Of a DNA stretch of 64,000 nt, positions 36,631 to 45,644 are shown one piece after another. Within the stretch, counting starts at the first letter, position 1, and each line of letters starts with the position of its first letter. This DNA is from Elioraea thermophila (ex Habib et al. 2022) (GTDB lineage: Bacteria > Pseudomonadota > Alphaproteobacteria > Acetobacterales > Acetobacteraceae), in contig NZ_QMDI01000002.1 in the NCBI RefSeq assembly GCF_003336755.1, positions 62,001-126,000 on the forward strand. Reading direction: 5' to 3'. A program made the translations under genes and the position numbers. Below the pieces are notes generated by a model. That model made no database searches. It saw only the letters and a program-made list of their open reading frames with translations, and was not told the DNA's origin.

Positions 36631-38127
36631 TCAGCCGAAGCGGCCGTGCAGGAACCAAGCGCGGGTGGCTCCCTCGCCGGTCGCGAACACCCAGAGCCGG
36701 CGGCCGGAGGCGGTCTCCACCCGCCAGTAGTCGCGCGCGGCTTGGCCGGCGGGAGGGAGCCACCAGGCGGGGAGGATCCGCTCCGGCCCCTCGGCGCGGG
36801 TGACGGGCTCCTGCCCGATCGTCTCCGGCGGGCCGTCGGGCAGGGGCGCGCGGGCGGGCAGGCGGCGGGGGCAGGGGAGGAGGCGGAGGGGCCGCGGCCG
36901 CTCCGGCCAGGGGCCGCGGCGCGGGGGCGAGGCGGGGTCGGCCGAGCGCAGCGACGCCTCGGGCCAGTGCGCGGGGAACGGGTCGAGGCGGAAGACGGCC
37001 CCCTGCCCGAGCCGGTTGCGCAGCCGGTCGATCAGCCGGGCAAGTGCTTCGCGCCGGGCCGCCGCCTCGCCGCCCGTCGCCGGCAGGCCGCGCTGGCGGG
37101 CCGCGAGCGGTTCCACCGACTCCGCCGCCAGCACCAGCCGCTCGATGCCGAAACCGGGGTCGATGCGCGCGATCTTCGGCACAAGAAGCCGCGCGAGGTG
37201 ATCGGGGTCGCGGCTTGCTTCCGCCGTGCCGATGCCGAGGCGCTGGAGAGTGGCATCCGTGCGGTGGCAGGCGAGGCCGAGGCGACGCGCGCCGAGGTCC
37301 CGCTCGGCGAGATCCCGGCAGAGGGAGGCGAGGAGGCGCGAAAGCGCGGTGGCGATCGCCTCCGCCGTCAGCAAGGGTTCGGGGCAGTCGAGCACCGCGC
37401 GGAGGGGAGGGGCGGGGCGAAGGGGGCTGATCGGGCGGGTGCTTCGCCCCATCGCCTCGTCGAGCAGGGCGAGGGTGGCGGGGCCGAGGCGCCGGGCCGC
37501 CGGGCCGCGGGCGAGGGAGTCGAGCGCGCCCACCGTGTCGAGGCCGAGCCGGGCGCAGAGTTCGGCGGCCTCGGGGGGAAGGCGCAGGGTGGTGAGGGGA
37601 AGGCGGGAGACGGCCTCGGCCTGCTGCCCAGGGGGAACGATCCGGTCTTCGGCCGAACCGCGGGCCAGCGCAAGCGCGCCGGCGGCGGTGTCGGCCAGCG
37701 CCGCACGCACGGTGAAGCCCGCGCGGCGGAGCCGGCCGGCGGCAGCCGCGAGCAAGCCCGGCTCGCCGCCGAAGAGGTGGGCGCAGCCGGTGATGTCGAG
37801 GATCACGCCGTCGGGCGGGGCGGGGGCGGCGAGGGGGGTGAAGCCGCTCGCCCAGGCGGCGAGCGCGCGCAGGGCGGCGGCATCGGCTCCCCGATCGGCG
37901 GGCAGGGCGACGAGGGCGGGCAGGGCGGCCAGCGCATCGGCGAGCGGCAGGCCGGGGGAGAGGCCCGCGCGTTCGGCGACCGCGTTCACTGCCGCCAGCC
38001 GCCGCGCCGACCCGACGGCCTGCCAGGTCGCGCAGGGGCGACGGGACAGGGCGGGGTCGCGGCGCGCCAGCCGGTCGGTGGCGAGGCGGGGCAGGACGAG
38101 GGCGAGGAAACGCCGCGGCTCAGCCAT
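36631..38127 (-). CDS. imuB: ImuB, inactive Y-family polymerase homologue
   Basis: This is a 498-aa Y-family-like protein. The N-terminus FLALVLPRLATDRLARRDP lacks the metal-binding Asp/Glu of active DinB/UmuC (normally DxDAFFASVE), as expected for ImuB. It still has the AAGRLRRAGFTVRAALADT and LGLDTVGALDSLARGPAARR helix-hairpin regions. It scaffolds the ImuA-DnaE2 mutasome on the sliding clamp. The ATG at 38127 overlaps the end of imuA by 8 nt. Confidence 0.92.
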   Translation of the reverse strand: MAEPRRFLALVLPRLATDRLARRDPALSRRPCATWQAVGSARRLAAVNAVAERAGLSPGLPLADALAALPALVALPADRGADAAALRALAAWASGFTPLAAPAPPDGVILDITGCAHLFGGEPGLLAAAAGRLRRAGFTVRAALADTAAGALALARGSAEDRIVPPGQQAEAVSRLPLTTLRLPPEAAELCARLGLDTVGALDSLARGPAARRLGPATLALLDEAMGRSTRPISPLRPAPPLRAVLDCPEPLLTAEAIATALSRLLASLCRDLAERDLGARRLGLACHRTDATLQRLGIGTAEASRDPDHLARLLVPKIARIDPGFGIERLVLAAESVEPLAARQRGLPATGGEAAARREALARLIDRLRNRLGQGAVFRLDPFPAHWPEASLRSADPASPPRRGPWPERPRPLRLLPCPRRLPARAPLPDGPPETIGQEPVTRAEGPERILPAWWLPPAGQAARDYWRVETASGRRLWVFATGEGATRAWFLHGRFG

Positions 38128-38818
38128 CGGCCCGGCCTTCGACGAGCAAGGCGCGGCGGGCCTCGTCCCACTGCACGGTCCAGGCGGCGGGGTCGCCGCC
38201 ACGGGCGCGCAGGAGTTCGAGCCGCCAGCGGGGGGCGGGCATCAGGTGGGCGGGGCCGGCAGCACCGGGCAGGGGCGAGACGCGCCAGCGGCTGCGCGCG
38301 GCGGAGGGGGCGCGCCCCTCGATGTCCTGTTGCAGGATCAGCCCTGTGCAGCCGCTCTCCTCGGCCGCAAGGTGAAGGCGGCGCGAGGTGGTGAGGGAAA
38401 GTGCCGGCGCGAACAGGAGAACGGCATCCAATGCCTTGTTCCTGAAACATTCCTCCGCCGCCCAAAGCAGATCCTCGGGGCGTGCACGCACCACCAGCAG
38501 GCCGGCGGGATCGATCCCCCAAGCCCGCAGCCCGGCCGGGCAGGGGTCGGGCCGGGTGGCGATCCAGGCGACGGCGGGCCCCGCCCGGGCGGCGATCAGG
38601 CAGGCGAAGGCCACCCCCGCGCCCTCGTCGGCGGCCACGATCTCGTGCAGCGCGCCGCGGCAGAGCCCGCGCCAGGGCAGGGCGCGGTCGATCGCCGGGG
38701 CGAGCGGCAGCGGCGAGAGGGCCGGGCGCGCGGGCGGTGTCTCCAGCCGGGCGAGGCGGGCTCGCAGGCGGTCGAGCACGGTGCGGCGATCATCCGTCGC
38801 GTGGGGGGTGGCCGGCAT
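38120..38818 (-). CDS. imuA: ImuA, RecA-like mutasome protein
   Basis: This is a 232-aa ImuA with a RecA-like fold: PWRGLCRGALHEIVAADEGAG, LIAARAGPAVAWI and ALDAVLLFAPALSL. It helps recruit DnaE2 for damage-induced mutagenesis. It is the first gene of imuA-imuB-dnaE2, and a perfect GTTC-N7-GTTC box lies 16-30 nt upstream of its ATG. Confidence 0.92.
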   Translation of the reverse strand: MPATPHATDDRRTVLDRLRARLARLETPPARPALSPLPLAPAIDRALPWRGLCRGALHEIVAADEGAGVAFACLIAARAGPAVAWIATRPDPCPAGLRAWGIDPAGLLVVRARPEDLLWAAEECFRNKALDAVLLFAPALSLTTSRRLHLAAEESGCTGLILQQDIEGRAPSAARSRWRVSPLPGAAGPAHLMPAPRWRLELLRARGGDPAAWTVQWDEARRALLVEGRADG

Positions 38819-38833
38819 GGGGTCCTCGCGTGT

Positions 38834-38848
38834 GTTCTTGATTTGTTC
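38834..38848 (-). promoter_or_regulatory. LexA (SOS) box for imuA-imuB-dnaE2
   Basis: GTTC at 38834-38837, seven bases, then GTTC at 38845-38848: the alphaproteobacterial LexA consensus GTTC-N7-GTTC. It sits 16 nt upstream of the imuA ATG and should repress the cassette until RecA is activated. Confidence 0.9.
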
Positions 38849-38905
38849 TGGTCGCGAGGGCGCAAGTCAACCGCGCGCGGGGTGGGGGTTCGCGCTGGAC
38901 GGAGG

Positions 38906-38919
38906 CTGACCCACATCAA
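38906..38919 (+). promoter_or_regulatory. Possible FNR-type site
   Basis: CTGACccacATCAA resembles the FNR/Anr consensus TTGAT-N4-ATCAA, with a perfect right half and three of five bases in the left half. It is centred about 70 nt upstream of the DUF2892 gene. The match is weak and could be chance. Confidence 0.3.
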
Positions 38920-38983
38920 GGTCGCACGGCACGCACCCGTGCTCTATGGTATCTTCGCCGAACCGAAGGAAAGGGGTTTCGCC

Positions 38984-39184
38984 ATGAAGATGGAACTGAA
39001 CATGGGCACGGCCGACCGTGCGATCCGTGCTGCGGTGGGCGTGCTGCTGATCGCGCTCGCGCTGTTCGGCCAGATCGGGCTTTGGGGCTACATCGGGGTG
39101 GTGCCGCTCGTCACCTCCATCCTCGGCTACTGCCCGGCCTACACACTTCTGGGCATGAACACCTGCGGCACCTCGAAGGCCTGA
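38984..39184 (+). CDS. DUF2892 (YgaP-like) membrane protein
   Basis: This is a 66-aa inner-membrane protein matching DUF2892: MNMGTADRAIRAAVGVLLI, a second hydrophobic segment, and the conserved GYCPAYTLLGMNTCGT end. It resembles the membrane part of YgaP, which is tied to sulfur transfer, but no rhodanese domain is present. The ribosome-binding site is AAGGAAAGGGG. Confidence 0.9.
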   Translation: MKMELNMGTADRAIRAAVGVLLIALALFGQIGLWGYIGVVPLVTSILGYCPAYTLLGMNTCGTSKA

Positions 39185-39192
39185 CGCAGGCG

Positions 39193-39214
39193 GGGGCGGT
39201 CGTCGCGCCGCCCC
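39193..39214. terminator. GC hairpin between convergent genes
   Basis: GGGGCGG (39193-39199) pairs with CCGCCCC (39208-39214) across an 8-nt loop, between the convergent DUF2892 and livF genes. There is no T-run, so it is only terminator-like. Confidence 0.45.
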
Positions 39215-39232
39215 TCGGTCCTTCGCGGCCGG

Positions 39233-39934
39233 TCAGACGCCGAGATAGGCCTCGCGCAGCCTGGGGTCGCGCAGGAGCGCGCGCGCTTCGCCCTCGTGGG
39301 TGACGCGGCCCGTTTCCAGCACGTAGCCGCGATCGGCGATGGCGAGCGCGGCGGCGGCGTTCTGCTCGACCAGGAGCACAGTGAGGCCGCGCGCCCGCAA
39401 CGCCGCCACCGCCTCCAGGATCTGATCGACCAGCAAGGGCGCAAGCCCCATCGAGGGCTCGTCGAGCAAGAGAAGACGCGGGCGGCTCATCAGCGCCCGG
39501 CCGATGGCGAGCATCTGCTGCTGCCCGCCCGAAAGCCCCGCCGCCGGCAGCCGGCGCTTCTCGGCCAGCACCGGAAACAGGGCATAGACCTGGGCCAGGC
39601 CCTCGGCCGCATGCTCGCCCCCCCGCCGGAAGGCGCCGAGGCGGAGATTGTCCTCCACCGACAGCGGGCCGAACACCTGCCGCCCCTCCGGCACCTGGGC
39701 GATGCCGCGCGCGACGCGCGCGTGCGGGGGCAGCGTCTCGATGCGCTCGCCCTCGAACAGGATCGTGCCGGCGGTGATCGGCTGCACGCCGGAGATCGCG
39801 CGCAACAGCGTCGTCTTGCCCGCGCCGTTGGCACCGATGAGCGCGACGATCTCGCCCGCCCGCACTTCGAGGTCGACCCCCTTGATCGCCTCGATCCGCC
39901 CGTAAGCGGAACGGAGCCCCTCAACCCGCAGCAT
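39233..39934 (-). CDS. livF: Branched-chain-type ABC transporter ATPase LivF
   Basis: This is a 233-aa ABC ATPase. Walker A is GANGAGKTTLLRAI, the signature is LSGGQQQML and Walker B is LLLLDEPSMGLAP. It is one of two ATPases of a Liv-type importer. Close to phenylacetate genes, the system probably brings in an aromatic acid (inference). It overlaps livG by 14 nt. Confidence 0.93.
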   Translation of the reverse strand: MLRVEGLRSAYGRIEAIKGVDLEVRAGEIVALIGANGAGKTTLLRAISGVQPITAGTILFEGERIETLPPHARVARGIAQVPEGRQVFGPLSVEDNLRLGAFRRGGEHAAEGLAQVYALFPVLAEKRRLPAAGLSGGQQQMLAIGRALMSRPRLLLLDEPSMGLAPLLVDQILEAVAALRARGLTVLLVEQNAAAALAIADRGYVLETGRVTHEGEARALLRDPRLREAYLGV

Positions 39935-40712
39935 GCGCCGCCTCCGCCGCGTGCCGCCCCAAGTAGGCCGCCACCACCTCCGGGTTCGCGCGCACCTCGG
40001 CCGGCGTGCCTTCCGCCAGCATCCGCCCGTGGTTCAACACCAGGATCCGGGTGGAGATGCGCATGACGAGCTTCATGTCGTGCTCGACCAGCACCACCGC
40101 CGCGCCACGCTCGGCGATGGTGACGATGAGGCGGTCGATCTCCTCCGTCTCCACCGCGTTGCAGCCGGCGGCTGGTTCGTCGAGCAGCAAGACGCGCGGT
40201 TCGGCGGCCAGCGCGCGCGCGATCTCGAGACGCTTGAGCGCGCCGTAGGGCAGCGCACCGGCAGGGTCATCGGCCCGCTTCTCGAGACCCACGAAGGCGA
40301 GGAGGTCGCGCGCCCGTTCCCGTGTGGCGCGGTTCTGCCGCAACACCGAGGGCAGGCGGAACAGGGCGGGAAGCAAGCCCCGCTCCTCGTGCAGGTGCCG
40401 CCCGACCATGACGTTCTCGAGCGCGGTCATGCGGAAGAAGATCTGCAGGTTCTGGAAGGTGCGGCAAAGCCCGCGCGCGGCCAGGAGATGGGGGGGCAAG
40501 GCAGTGACGTCCTCGCCCGCGAGCAAAACCTTTCCGGCATCGGGCCGATACAGGCCCGAGACGATGTTGAACAGCGTGGTCTTGCCCGCCCCGTTGGGAC
40601 CGATGATGGAGAACACCTCGCCGGCGCGGGCGGCGAACGATACGTCATCGAGGGCGCGTACGCCGCCGAAGGAGATGCCGACCCCGCGGGCCTCGATGAC
40701 GGGCGGGCTCAT
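39921..40712 (-). CDS. livG: Branched-chain-type ABC transporter ATPase LivG
   Basis: This is a 263-aa ABC ATPase with Walker A GPNGAGKTTLFNIV, then GLCRTFQNLQIF (Q-loop), signature region LPYGALKRLEIARAL (the LSGGQ is changed to LPYGA, as is usual in LivG) and Walker B VLLLDEPAAG. It works with LivF, LivM and LivH. The ATG at 40712 overlaps livM by 4 nt. Confidence 0.93.
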   Translation of the reverse strand: MSPPVIEARGVGISFGGVRALDDVSFAARAGEVFSIIGPNGAGKTTLFNIVSGLYRPDAGKVLLAGEDVTALPPHLLAARGLCRTFQNLQIFFRMTALENVMVGRHLHEERGLLPALFRLPSVLRQNRATRERARDLLAFVGLEKRADDPAGALPYGALKRLEIARALAAEPRVLLLDEPAAGCNAVETEEIDRLIVTIAERGAAVVLVEHDMKLVMRISTRILVLNHGRMLAEGTPAEVRANPEVVAAYLGRHAAEAAHAAG

Positions 40713-41650
40713 GCCACCGCCCTCCGCGGCAGGAGCGCGACAAGCCCCGGCACGATGCCCTGGCGGAGGAAGATCATGAACAGGATGATCATCAGGCCCA
40801 GCACCGCGTGCTCGTAGTCGTGGAACACGGTGAGCGCCTGCGGCAGCACGGTGAGGATGGCGGCCCCCACGATCGCACCCAAGGTGGAGCCCATGCCGCC
40901 GATCACCACCATGGTGACGAGCTCGATGGAGTGCAGGAAATCCGCCACCTGCGGGGTGACGAAGCGGTTGAAGAGAGCGAGCAGGGAACCCGCGAGTGCG
41001 GCGTAGATCGCGGCGATGACGAAGACGACGAGCTTGGCACGCGCGACGTCGATCCCGGCGACGCGTGCGGCCACCTCGCTGTCGTGCAACGCCCGCAGCG
41101 CCCGCCCCAGGGGGCTGTCCTCCAGGTTCAGCGCGAGCCACACGCCGAGCAGCAAGGCAAGGCCGGTGATCCAGTACCAGGTCTCCGCACCCGCCACGCG
41201 CCAGCCGAACAGCACGAGCCGCGGCACCTGGATCCCGTCCGGGCCCCCCGTCAGCCCGACCTCGCTGTTCAGCACGAGCCAGACGAGGATGCCGAGCCCA
41301 AGGGTGGCGACCGCGAGATAGTGCCCGCGCAGCCGCAGGATGGGGCGGCCGACGACGAGCGCGAGCAAGCCCGAGAGGACGAGGCCGGCAAGCGCCGAGA
41401 GCAGTGGGTCGAGCCCGAGGTGGCGGGGCCCGAGCGCCACCGCATAGGCGCCGATGCCGAAGAACCCCGCGTGCCCGAGGCTCACTTGGCCCGCAAGCCC
41501 CATCAGCAGGTTGAGCCCCACCGCGGCGAGCGCCTGGACCCACACCAGCGTTGCGACACGGAGGTGGAACGAGGAGGGCAGCAGGAAGGGCAGCGCGGCG
41601 AAGACCGCGAGGACGAGGAGAAGCGTGGCGTGGCGGGGAGCAAGACGCAT
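40709..41650 (-). CDS. livM: ABC transporter permease LivM
   Basis: This is a 313-aa membrane permease with about 9 hydrophobic segments. The LivM pattern GLAGQVSLGHAGFFGIGAYA and the loop LRALHDSEVAARVAGIDV are present. It forms the channel with LivH. The livH stop lies 3 nt upstream of its start. Confidence 0.92.
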   Translation of the reverse strand: MRLAPRHATLLLVLAVFAALPFLLPSSFHLRVATLVWVQALAAVGLNLLMGLAGQVSLGHAGFFGIGAYAVALGPRHLGLDPLLSALAGLVLSGLLALVVGRPILRLRGHYLAVATLGLGILVWLVLNSEVGLTGGPDGIQVPRLVLFGWRVAGAETWYWITGLALLLGVWLALNLEDSPLGRALRALHDSEVAARVAGIDVARAKLVVFVIAAIYAALAGSLLALFNRFVTPQVADFLHSIELVTMVVIGGMGSTLGAIVGAAILTVLPQALTVFHDYEHAVLGLMIILFMIFLRQGIVPGLVALLPRRAVA

Positions 41651-41653
41651 GGC

Positions 41654-42526
41654 TCAGACGCGCTCCACCGCCCGCTTGCCGAACAGGCCCTGCGGCAGGA
41701 CGAACAGCACGGCGATGATGACGACGAAGGCGACCGCGTCCTTGTAGGTGGAGGAGATGAAGCCGGCGGCGAGCGCCTCGAGCAGGCCCAAGGCGAGCCC
41801 GCCCGCCACCGCCCCCACCGGGTTGCCGATGCCGCCCAGCATCGCCGCCGCGAAGCCCTTCAGCGCGAGCAGCGTGCCGACGGTGACGGAGGTCAGGGTG
41901 ATCGGCGTGACCAGGATGCCGGCGAGCGCGCCGATCGCCCCCGACACGCCGAAGGCGAGCGCCAGCACGAGGGCGGTGTCGATCCCCACCAGGCGCGCCG
42001 CAAGCCGGTTCGCCGCGGTGGCCCGCACCGCCTTGCCGAGCAGCGTCTTCTCCATGAACAGCCACAGCAGGGCGACGATGATCGCCGCCCCGCCCAGCAC
42101 CCACAGGCTCTGCGGCAGGATGCTCGCGCCCAGCACCGCGATCGGGTCCTCGCCGGAGAAGGACGGGAAGCGGTGGAACTGCTTGTCGAACACGATCTGC
42201 GCGATGCCGCGGATCAGGATCGAAGCGCCGATGGTGATGATGATGAGGGTGACGGCGTTGGCGCCGCGCGCGGGCTCGATGGCGAAGCGATGGAGCGCGA
42301 GCCCGGTCGCCACCGCGACCGCGACCGCGAGCAGGGCGGCGAGCGGCAGCGGCACGCCGGCGGCATAGGCGAACACGGTGACCATCCCGCCCAGCATGAC
42401 GAACTCGCCCTGGGCGAAGTTGATCACGTCGGAGGCGTTGTAGATCAGGGTGAACCCCAGCGCGACGAGGGCGTAGACCGCGCCGACGGTGAGGCCGGAG
42501 AAGACGAACTGCAGGAGCTGGTCCAT
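41654..42526 (-). CDS. livH: ABC transporter permease LivH
   Basis: This is a 290-aa permease. The N-terminus MDQLLQFVFSGLTVGAVYAL and INFAQGEFVMLGGM are LivH hallmarks; the end reads LPQGLFGKRAVERV. It is the first permease gene of the importer; the binding-protein gene lies 80 nt upstream. Confidence 0.92.
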   Translation of the reverse strand: MDQLLQFVFSGLTVGAVYALVALGFTLIYNASDVINFAQGEFVMLGGMVTVFAYAAGVPLPLAALLAVAVAVATGLALHRFAIEPARGANAVTLIIITIGASILIRGIAQIVFDKQFHRFPSFSGEDPIAVLGASILPQSLWVLGGAAIIVALLWLFMEKTLLGKAVRATAANRLAARLVGIDTALVLALAFGVSGAIGALAGILVTPITLTSVTVGTLLALKGFAAAMLGGIGNPVGAVAGGLALGLLEALAAGFISSTYKDAVAFVVIIAVLFVLPQGLFGKRAVERV

Positions 42527-42606
42527 CGGCGGGGCTCGCGCGGGTGCGGTGTCGGCAGCCGCGGGGGCGGCCGGTCTGCCCGGCCGGCCCCCGCGCGGAC
42601 GTCAGG

Positions 42607-43758
42607 TCAGTCGATCAGCTTCCAGGTGCCGTTCCGGATCTCGATCATGCGGAAGGCCGAGAGATCGAGGCCCATGTGGTCGGTCGCACTCATGTTCACG
42701 ACACCGCCCGTGCCGACGAAGCCCCTGGTGGCGCGGATCGCGTCGCGGATGCGCGTGCCGTCGGTCGAATTCGCGCGCTTGATCGCCTCGACCAGGATCA
42801 TCAGCCCGTCATAGGCGTGGCCGCCGAAGGTGGAGACCGGCTGGTTCTGCGTGCTCTCGTAGAGCTGCTTGTACGCCATCACCACGCGCTTCTGGGGGTC
42901 GTTGTCGGGCAGCTGTTCGGCGACGAGGAGCGCGGCGGCAGGCAGGCGCACGCCCTCCGCCGCAGCACCGGCGAGCTCGATGAAGCTGCGGGATGCGACC
43001 CCGTGGCTCTGATACAGAGGCACGCCCATGTTGAGCTGGGCGAAGTTGCGGGTGACGATGGCGGGGCCCTGGCCGAAATCGGCGTTGATCACCGCCTGCA
43101 CGCCGCCCGGCACGTTGCGCATGCGCGTCAGTTGCGGCGTCATGTCGGTATCGCCCGGCCCGTAACGTTCGTCGGCGACGATCTGAATGCCGAACTCGCC
43201 GGCGACGCGCAGGCACTGGTTGCGCATCGAGGCGCCGAAGCCGCCCGTGCCGCTGATCAGCCCCACGCGCGTCAGCCCGCGCTTGCGCAGGTCGTCGAAG
43301 ATCTTCTCGCACGCCATCTTGTCGGTGTGCGGCGTCTTGAAGGTGAAGGGCTTGACGGGCTCGATGATCTCGATGCCGCCCGCGAGGCTGATGAAGGGGA
43401 TCTTCGCCTCCTCGAACACCGGGATCATCGCCATCGAGGTGCCGGTGGTGGTGCCGCCGACGACGGCGATGACGCGATCGTCCTCGACCAGGCGGGTGGC
43501 GAAGGTGCGGGCGCGGTTGGCGTCGCCGCCGTCATCGTAGAGGACGAGCTCGAGCCGCCGCCCCAGCACGCCGCCCGCCTGGTTGATGCGGTCGATGTAG
43601 AGCCGGAGCGTGCGCGCCTCGGGGTCGCCGAGGAAGGAAGCCGGGCCGGTGACGGAGAGCACCGAGCCGATGCGGATCGGCGCCTGGGCGTGGCCCGGGG
43701 CGGCGAAGGCGAGCATGGCCGCTGCGGCCATTCCGGCGAAGAACTGTCTCCTCTGCAT
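42607..43758 (-). CDS. Periplasmic substrate-binding protein of the Liv-type importer
   Basis: This is a 383-aa type 1 periplasmic binding protein of the Leu/Ile/Val family. The signal peptide MQRRQFFAGMAAAAMLAFAA ends near GHAQA. The core begins IRIGSVLSVTGPASFLGDPE, with GGTTTGTSMAMIPVFEEA in the hinge. The ligand is not known; its location between paaN and livH favours phenylacetate or another aromatic acid. Confidence 0.88.
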   Translation of the reverse strand: MQRRQFFAGMAAAAMLAFAAPGHAQAPIRIGSVLSVTGPASFLGDPEARTLRLYIDRINQAGGVLGRRLELVLYDDGGDANRARTFATRLVEDDRVIAVVGGTTTGTSMAMIPVFEEAKIPFISLAGGIEIIEPVKPFTFKTPHTDKMACEKIFDDLRKRGLTRVGLISGTGGFGASMRNQCLRVAGEFGIQIVADERYGPGDTDMTPQLTRMRNVPGGVQAVINADFGQGPAIVTRNFAQLNMGVPLYQSHGVASRSFIELAGAAAEGVRLPAAALLVAEQLPDNDPQKRVVMAYKQLYESTQNQPVSTFGGHAYDGLMILVEAIKRANSTDGTRIRDAIRATRGFVGTGGVVNMSATDHMGLDLSAFRMIEIRNGTWKLID

Positions 43759-43788
43759 GGTCGTTCTCCCGTATTGGTGGTTGGTGGT

Positions 43789-45459
43789 TCAGGCCGCCCG
43801 CTTGATGGTGACGAAGCGGAAACGGTCGGCGACGAAGGCCGCGTCCGTCAGCGTGGCGTTGCCGGCGGGGTTGAGACCCGAGACGTGCAGGTCGCTGAAG
43901 GCCGCGGACTGGTTGACGAACACATCTCCCGTCAGGTTGATGGCAAGCGGCGCGCCGGCGCGGGCGAAGGCCCGTTTCGCGCGCGCGATGAAGCCCTCCT
44001 CGGTGGCGTAGAGCGAAGCGGTGATCGCGCCCTTCTCGGCCGCCATGCGGGCGGCGCGGGCGAGCGCCTCCTCGGTGTTGCGGCAGCGGACGAGGAAGGC
44101 GATCGGGCCGAAGCGTTCCTCGCCGTAGGCCGCCTCGTTCTCCGCCTCGACCGCGACGAGGAGCGGGGAGGCGGTGCGGGCGTTGCCGGCCTCCGCCAGC
44201 GGGGCGGAGTCGCGGACGATGGTGCCGAGGCGTCGGCAATCGGCGATTCGCTCGAGCGTGGCGGGCGAGGCGATGGCGCCGCACACGGCCTGGGCGCGCG
44301 CCGGTTCGGCGAGCAGCGCATCGATCGCGGCGGCGATGCCGTGCGCGACCGCGTCGAACGTCTTGTGGCCCTCGTCGGTCGCGATGCCGTCGGCCGGGAT
44401 GAACAGGTTCTGCGGCGCGGTGCACATCTGCCCCGAATAGAGGGAGAGCGAGAAGGCGAGGTTGGTGCACATGGCGCGGAAATCCTGCGCACCGGCGATC
44501 ACCACCGGGTTCACGCCCGCGGCTTCGGTGAACAGCCGGGCGTGGCGCACGTTCTGCTCGAGCCAGCGCGCGAAGCCGGGCGAGCCGGTGAAATCCACCG
44601 TGGCGATGGCGGGATCGAGCGCGAGACGCTGGGCGATCGGCGCCTCCGGCGTGTCGGGGGCGAGCTGCACGATGTCGGGGTCGAAGCCCGCTTCGCGCAG
44701 CACGGCGCGCGCGGTGCGCACGGTGAGCGCGAGCGGCAGGATCGCGTTCGGGTGCGGCTTGACGATCACCGCGTTGCCGACGGCGAGCGAGGCGAAGAGA
44801 GCCGGGTAGGCGTTCCAGGTCGGGAAGGTGCCGCAGCCGATGATGAGCGCCACACCGCGCGGCACGGCGAGCCATTCCTTCTCCAGGACGAGCGTGGTCC
44901 TGCCGGCGGGCTTCTCCCAGCGCGCCGCGGGGGGCAAGCGGGTGAGCTCGGCCCAAGCCGTGGCCACCGCCTCCAGGCCGCGGTCCTGTGCATGCGGGCC
45001 GCCGGCCTGGAAGGCCATCACGAAGGCCTGGCCGGTGGTGTGCATCACCGCGTTGGCGAGGAGGAAGGAGTCGCGATTGAGCCGGGCAAGGATCTCGAGG
45101 GCGACGCCGACCCGGGCCTCCCCGCTTGCGTCCGCCCAGGCGTCGGCGGCGCGGCGGGCGGCGGCGATCAGCGCCTCGGGGTCGGGGCGCGGATAGGTGA
45201 TGCCGAGTTCGAGCCCCCAGGGCGAGACCTCCGCCCCGATCGGCGCACCGTGGCTCGCCTGATCGAGCGGGAAGGGGGTGCCGAGCAGGGCGCGGAAGGC
45301 AGCCTCGCCGTCGCCCTTCGCCGTCTCGCCGTAGATCTTGCCGGAGGGGACTTCCGGATAGGCCGACCAGTAGGTGCGGGTGCGGATGGCGTCGAGCGCC
45401 CGCTCCAGCGTGGCGCGGTGGCGTTCGAACAGCGCCTCTGCCGTCGTCGGCTGCAGCAT
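43789..45459 (-). CDS. paaN: Phenylacetic acid degradation protein PaaN (aldehyde dehydrogenase fold)
   Basis: This is a 556-aa ALDH-like protein. It has the catalytic Cys in SGQMCTAPQNLF, the Glu region in FTEAAGVNPVVI, and FTGSPGFARWLEQN. Length and opening (LFERHRATLERALDAI, TRTYWSAYPEVPSGKIYG) fit the PaaN family rather than PaaZ, which has a MaoC domain at the C-terminus. Its role in the pathway is unsettled. The ATG at 45459 is used; the open frame runs further upstream into the regulatory gap. Confidence 0.9.
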   Translation of the reverse strand: MLQPTTAEALFERHRATLERALDAIRTRTYWSAYPEVPSGKIYGETAKGDGEAAFRALLGTPFPLDQASHGAPIGAEVSPWGLELGITYPRPDPEALIAAARRAADAWADASGEARVGVALEILARLNRDSFLLANAVMHTTGQAFVMAFQAGGPHAQDRGLEAVATAWAELTRLPPAARWEKPAGRTTLVLEKEWLAVPRGVALIIGCGTFPTWNAYPALFASLAVGNAVIVKPHPNAILPLALTVRTARAVLREAGFDPDIVQLAPDTPEAPIAQRLALDPAIATVDFTGSPGFARWLEQNVRHARLFTEAAGVNPVVIAGAQDFRAMCTNLAFSLSLYSGQMCTAPQNLFIPADGIATDEGHKTFDAVAHGIAAAIDALLAEPARAQAVCGAIASPATLERIADCRRLGTIVRDSAPLAEAGNARTASPLLVAVEAENEAAYGEERFGPIAFLVRCRNTEEALARAARMAAEKGAITASLYATEEGFIARAKRAFARAGAPLAINLTGDVFVNQSAAFSDLHVSGLNPAGNATLTDAAFVADRFRFVTIKRAA

Positions 45460-45514
45460 GGTTCCGGTTTCCTCCCCCGCCGGCGGTTGACGCCCGGCGT
45501 TGTGGTGCGCAATG

Positions 45515-45532
45515 ATTGACCGGCCGGTCGAT
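45515..45532. promoter_or_regulatory. PaaR-type operator palindrome in the paaN-paaG gap
   Basis: ATTGACCGGCCGGTCGAT is an 18-bp near-perfect palindrome (core GACCGGCCGGTC perfect). It lies in the divergent promoter region. It resembles TetR-family PaaR operators with a TTGACCG-NN-CGGTCAA layout that I recall for proteobacteria. A TetR gene is encoded 2.7 kb downstream. On the minus strand it falls between a weak TTGCAT and AATCAT pair spaced 17 nt, where a repressor would block paaN transcription. Confidence 0.7.
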
Positions 45533-45644
45533 GAATGCAAGCCTGATTTTGCGCGCGCCGGCAGGCAGCGCGGGTGGGGCCGATGAAGATGAGTCCGATG
45601 TCGCGTGCGCCGAAGGGCCGCGCGGATCGGCGGGAGGGAACGGA

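Noticed and set aside
34282-38394. A 1370-codon plus-strand frame
   Set aside because: It lies antisense to dnaE2 and imuB, with a Gly/Arg/Ala-rich translation and no domain; an artefact of high GC codon usage.
43789-45459. Calling this gene paaZ
   Set aside because: It lacks the C-terminal MaoC-like hydratase domain and is about 120 residues shorter than PaaZ.
42544-45519. A 991-codon plus-strand frame
   Set aside because: It is antisense to the binding protein and paaN, with no recognisable motif.
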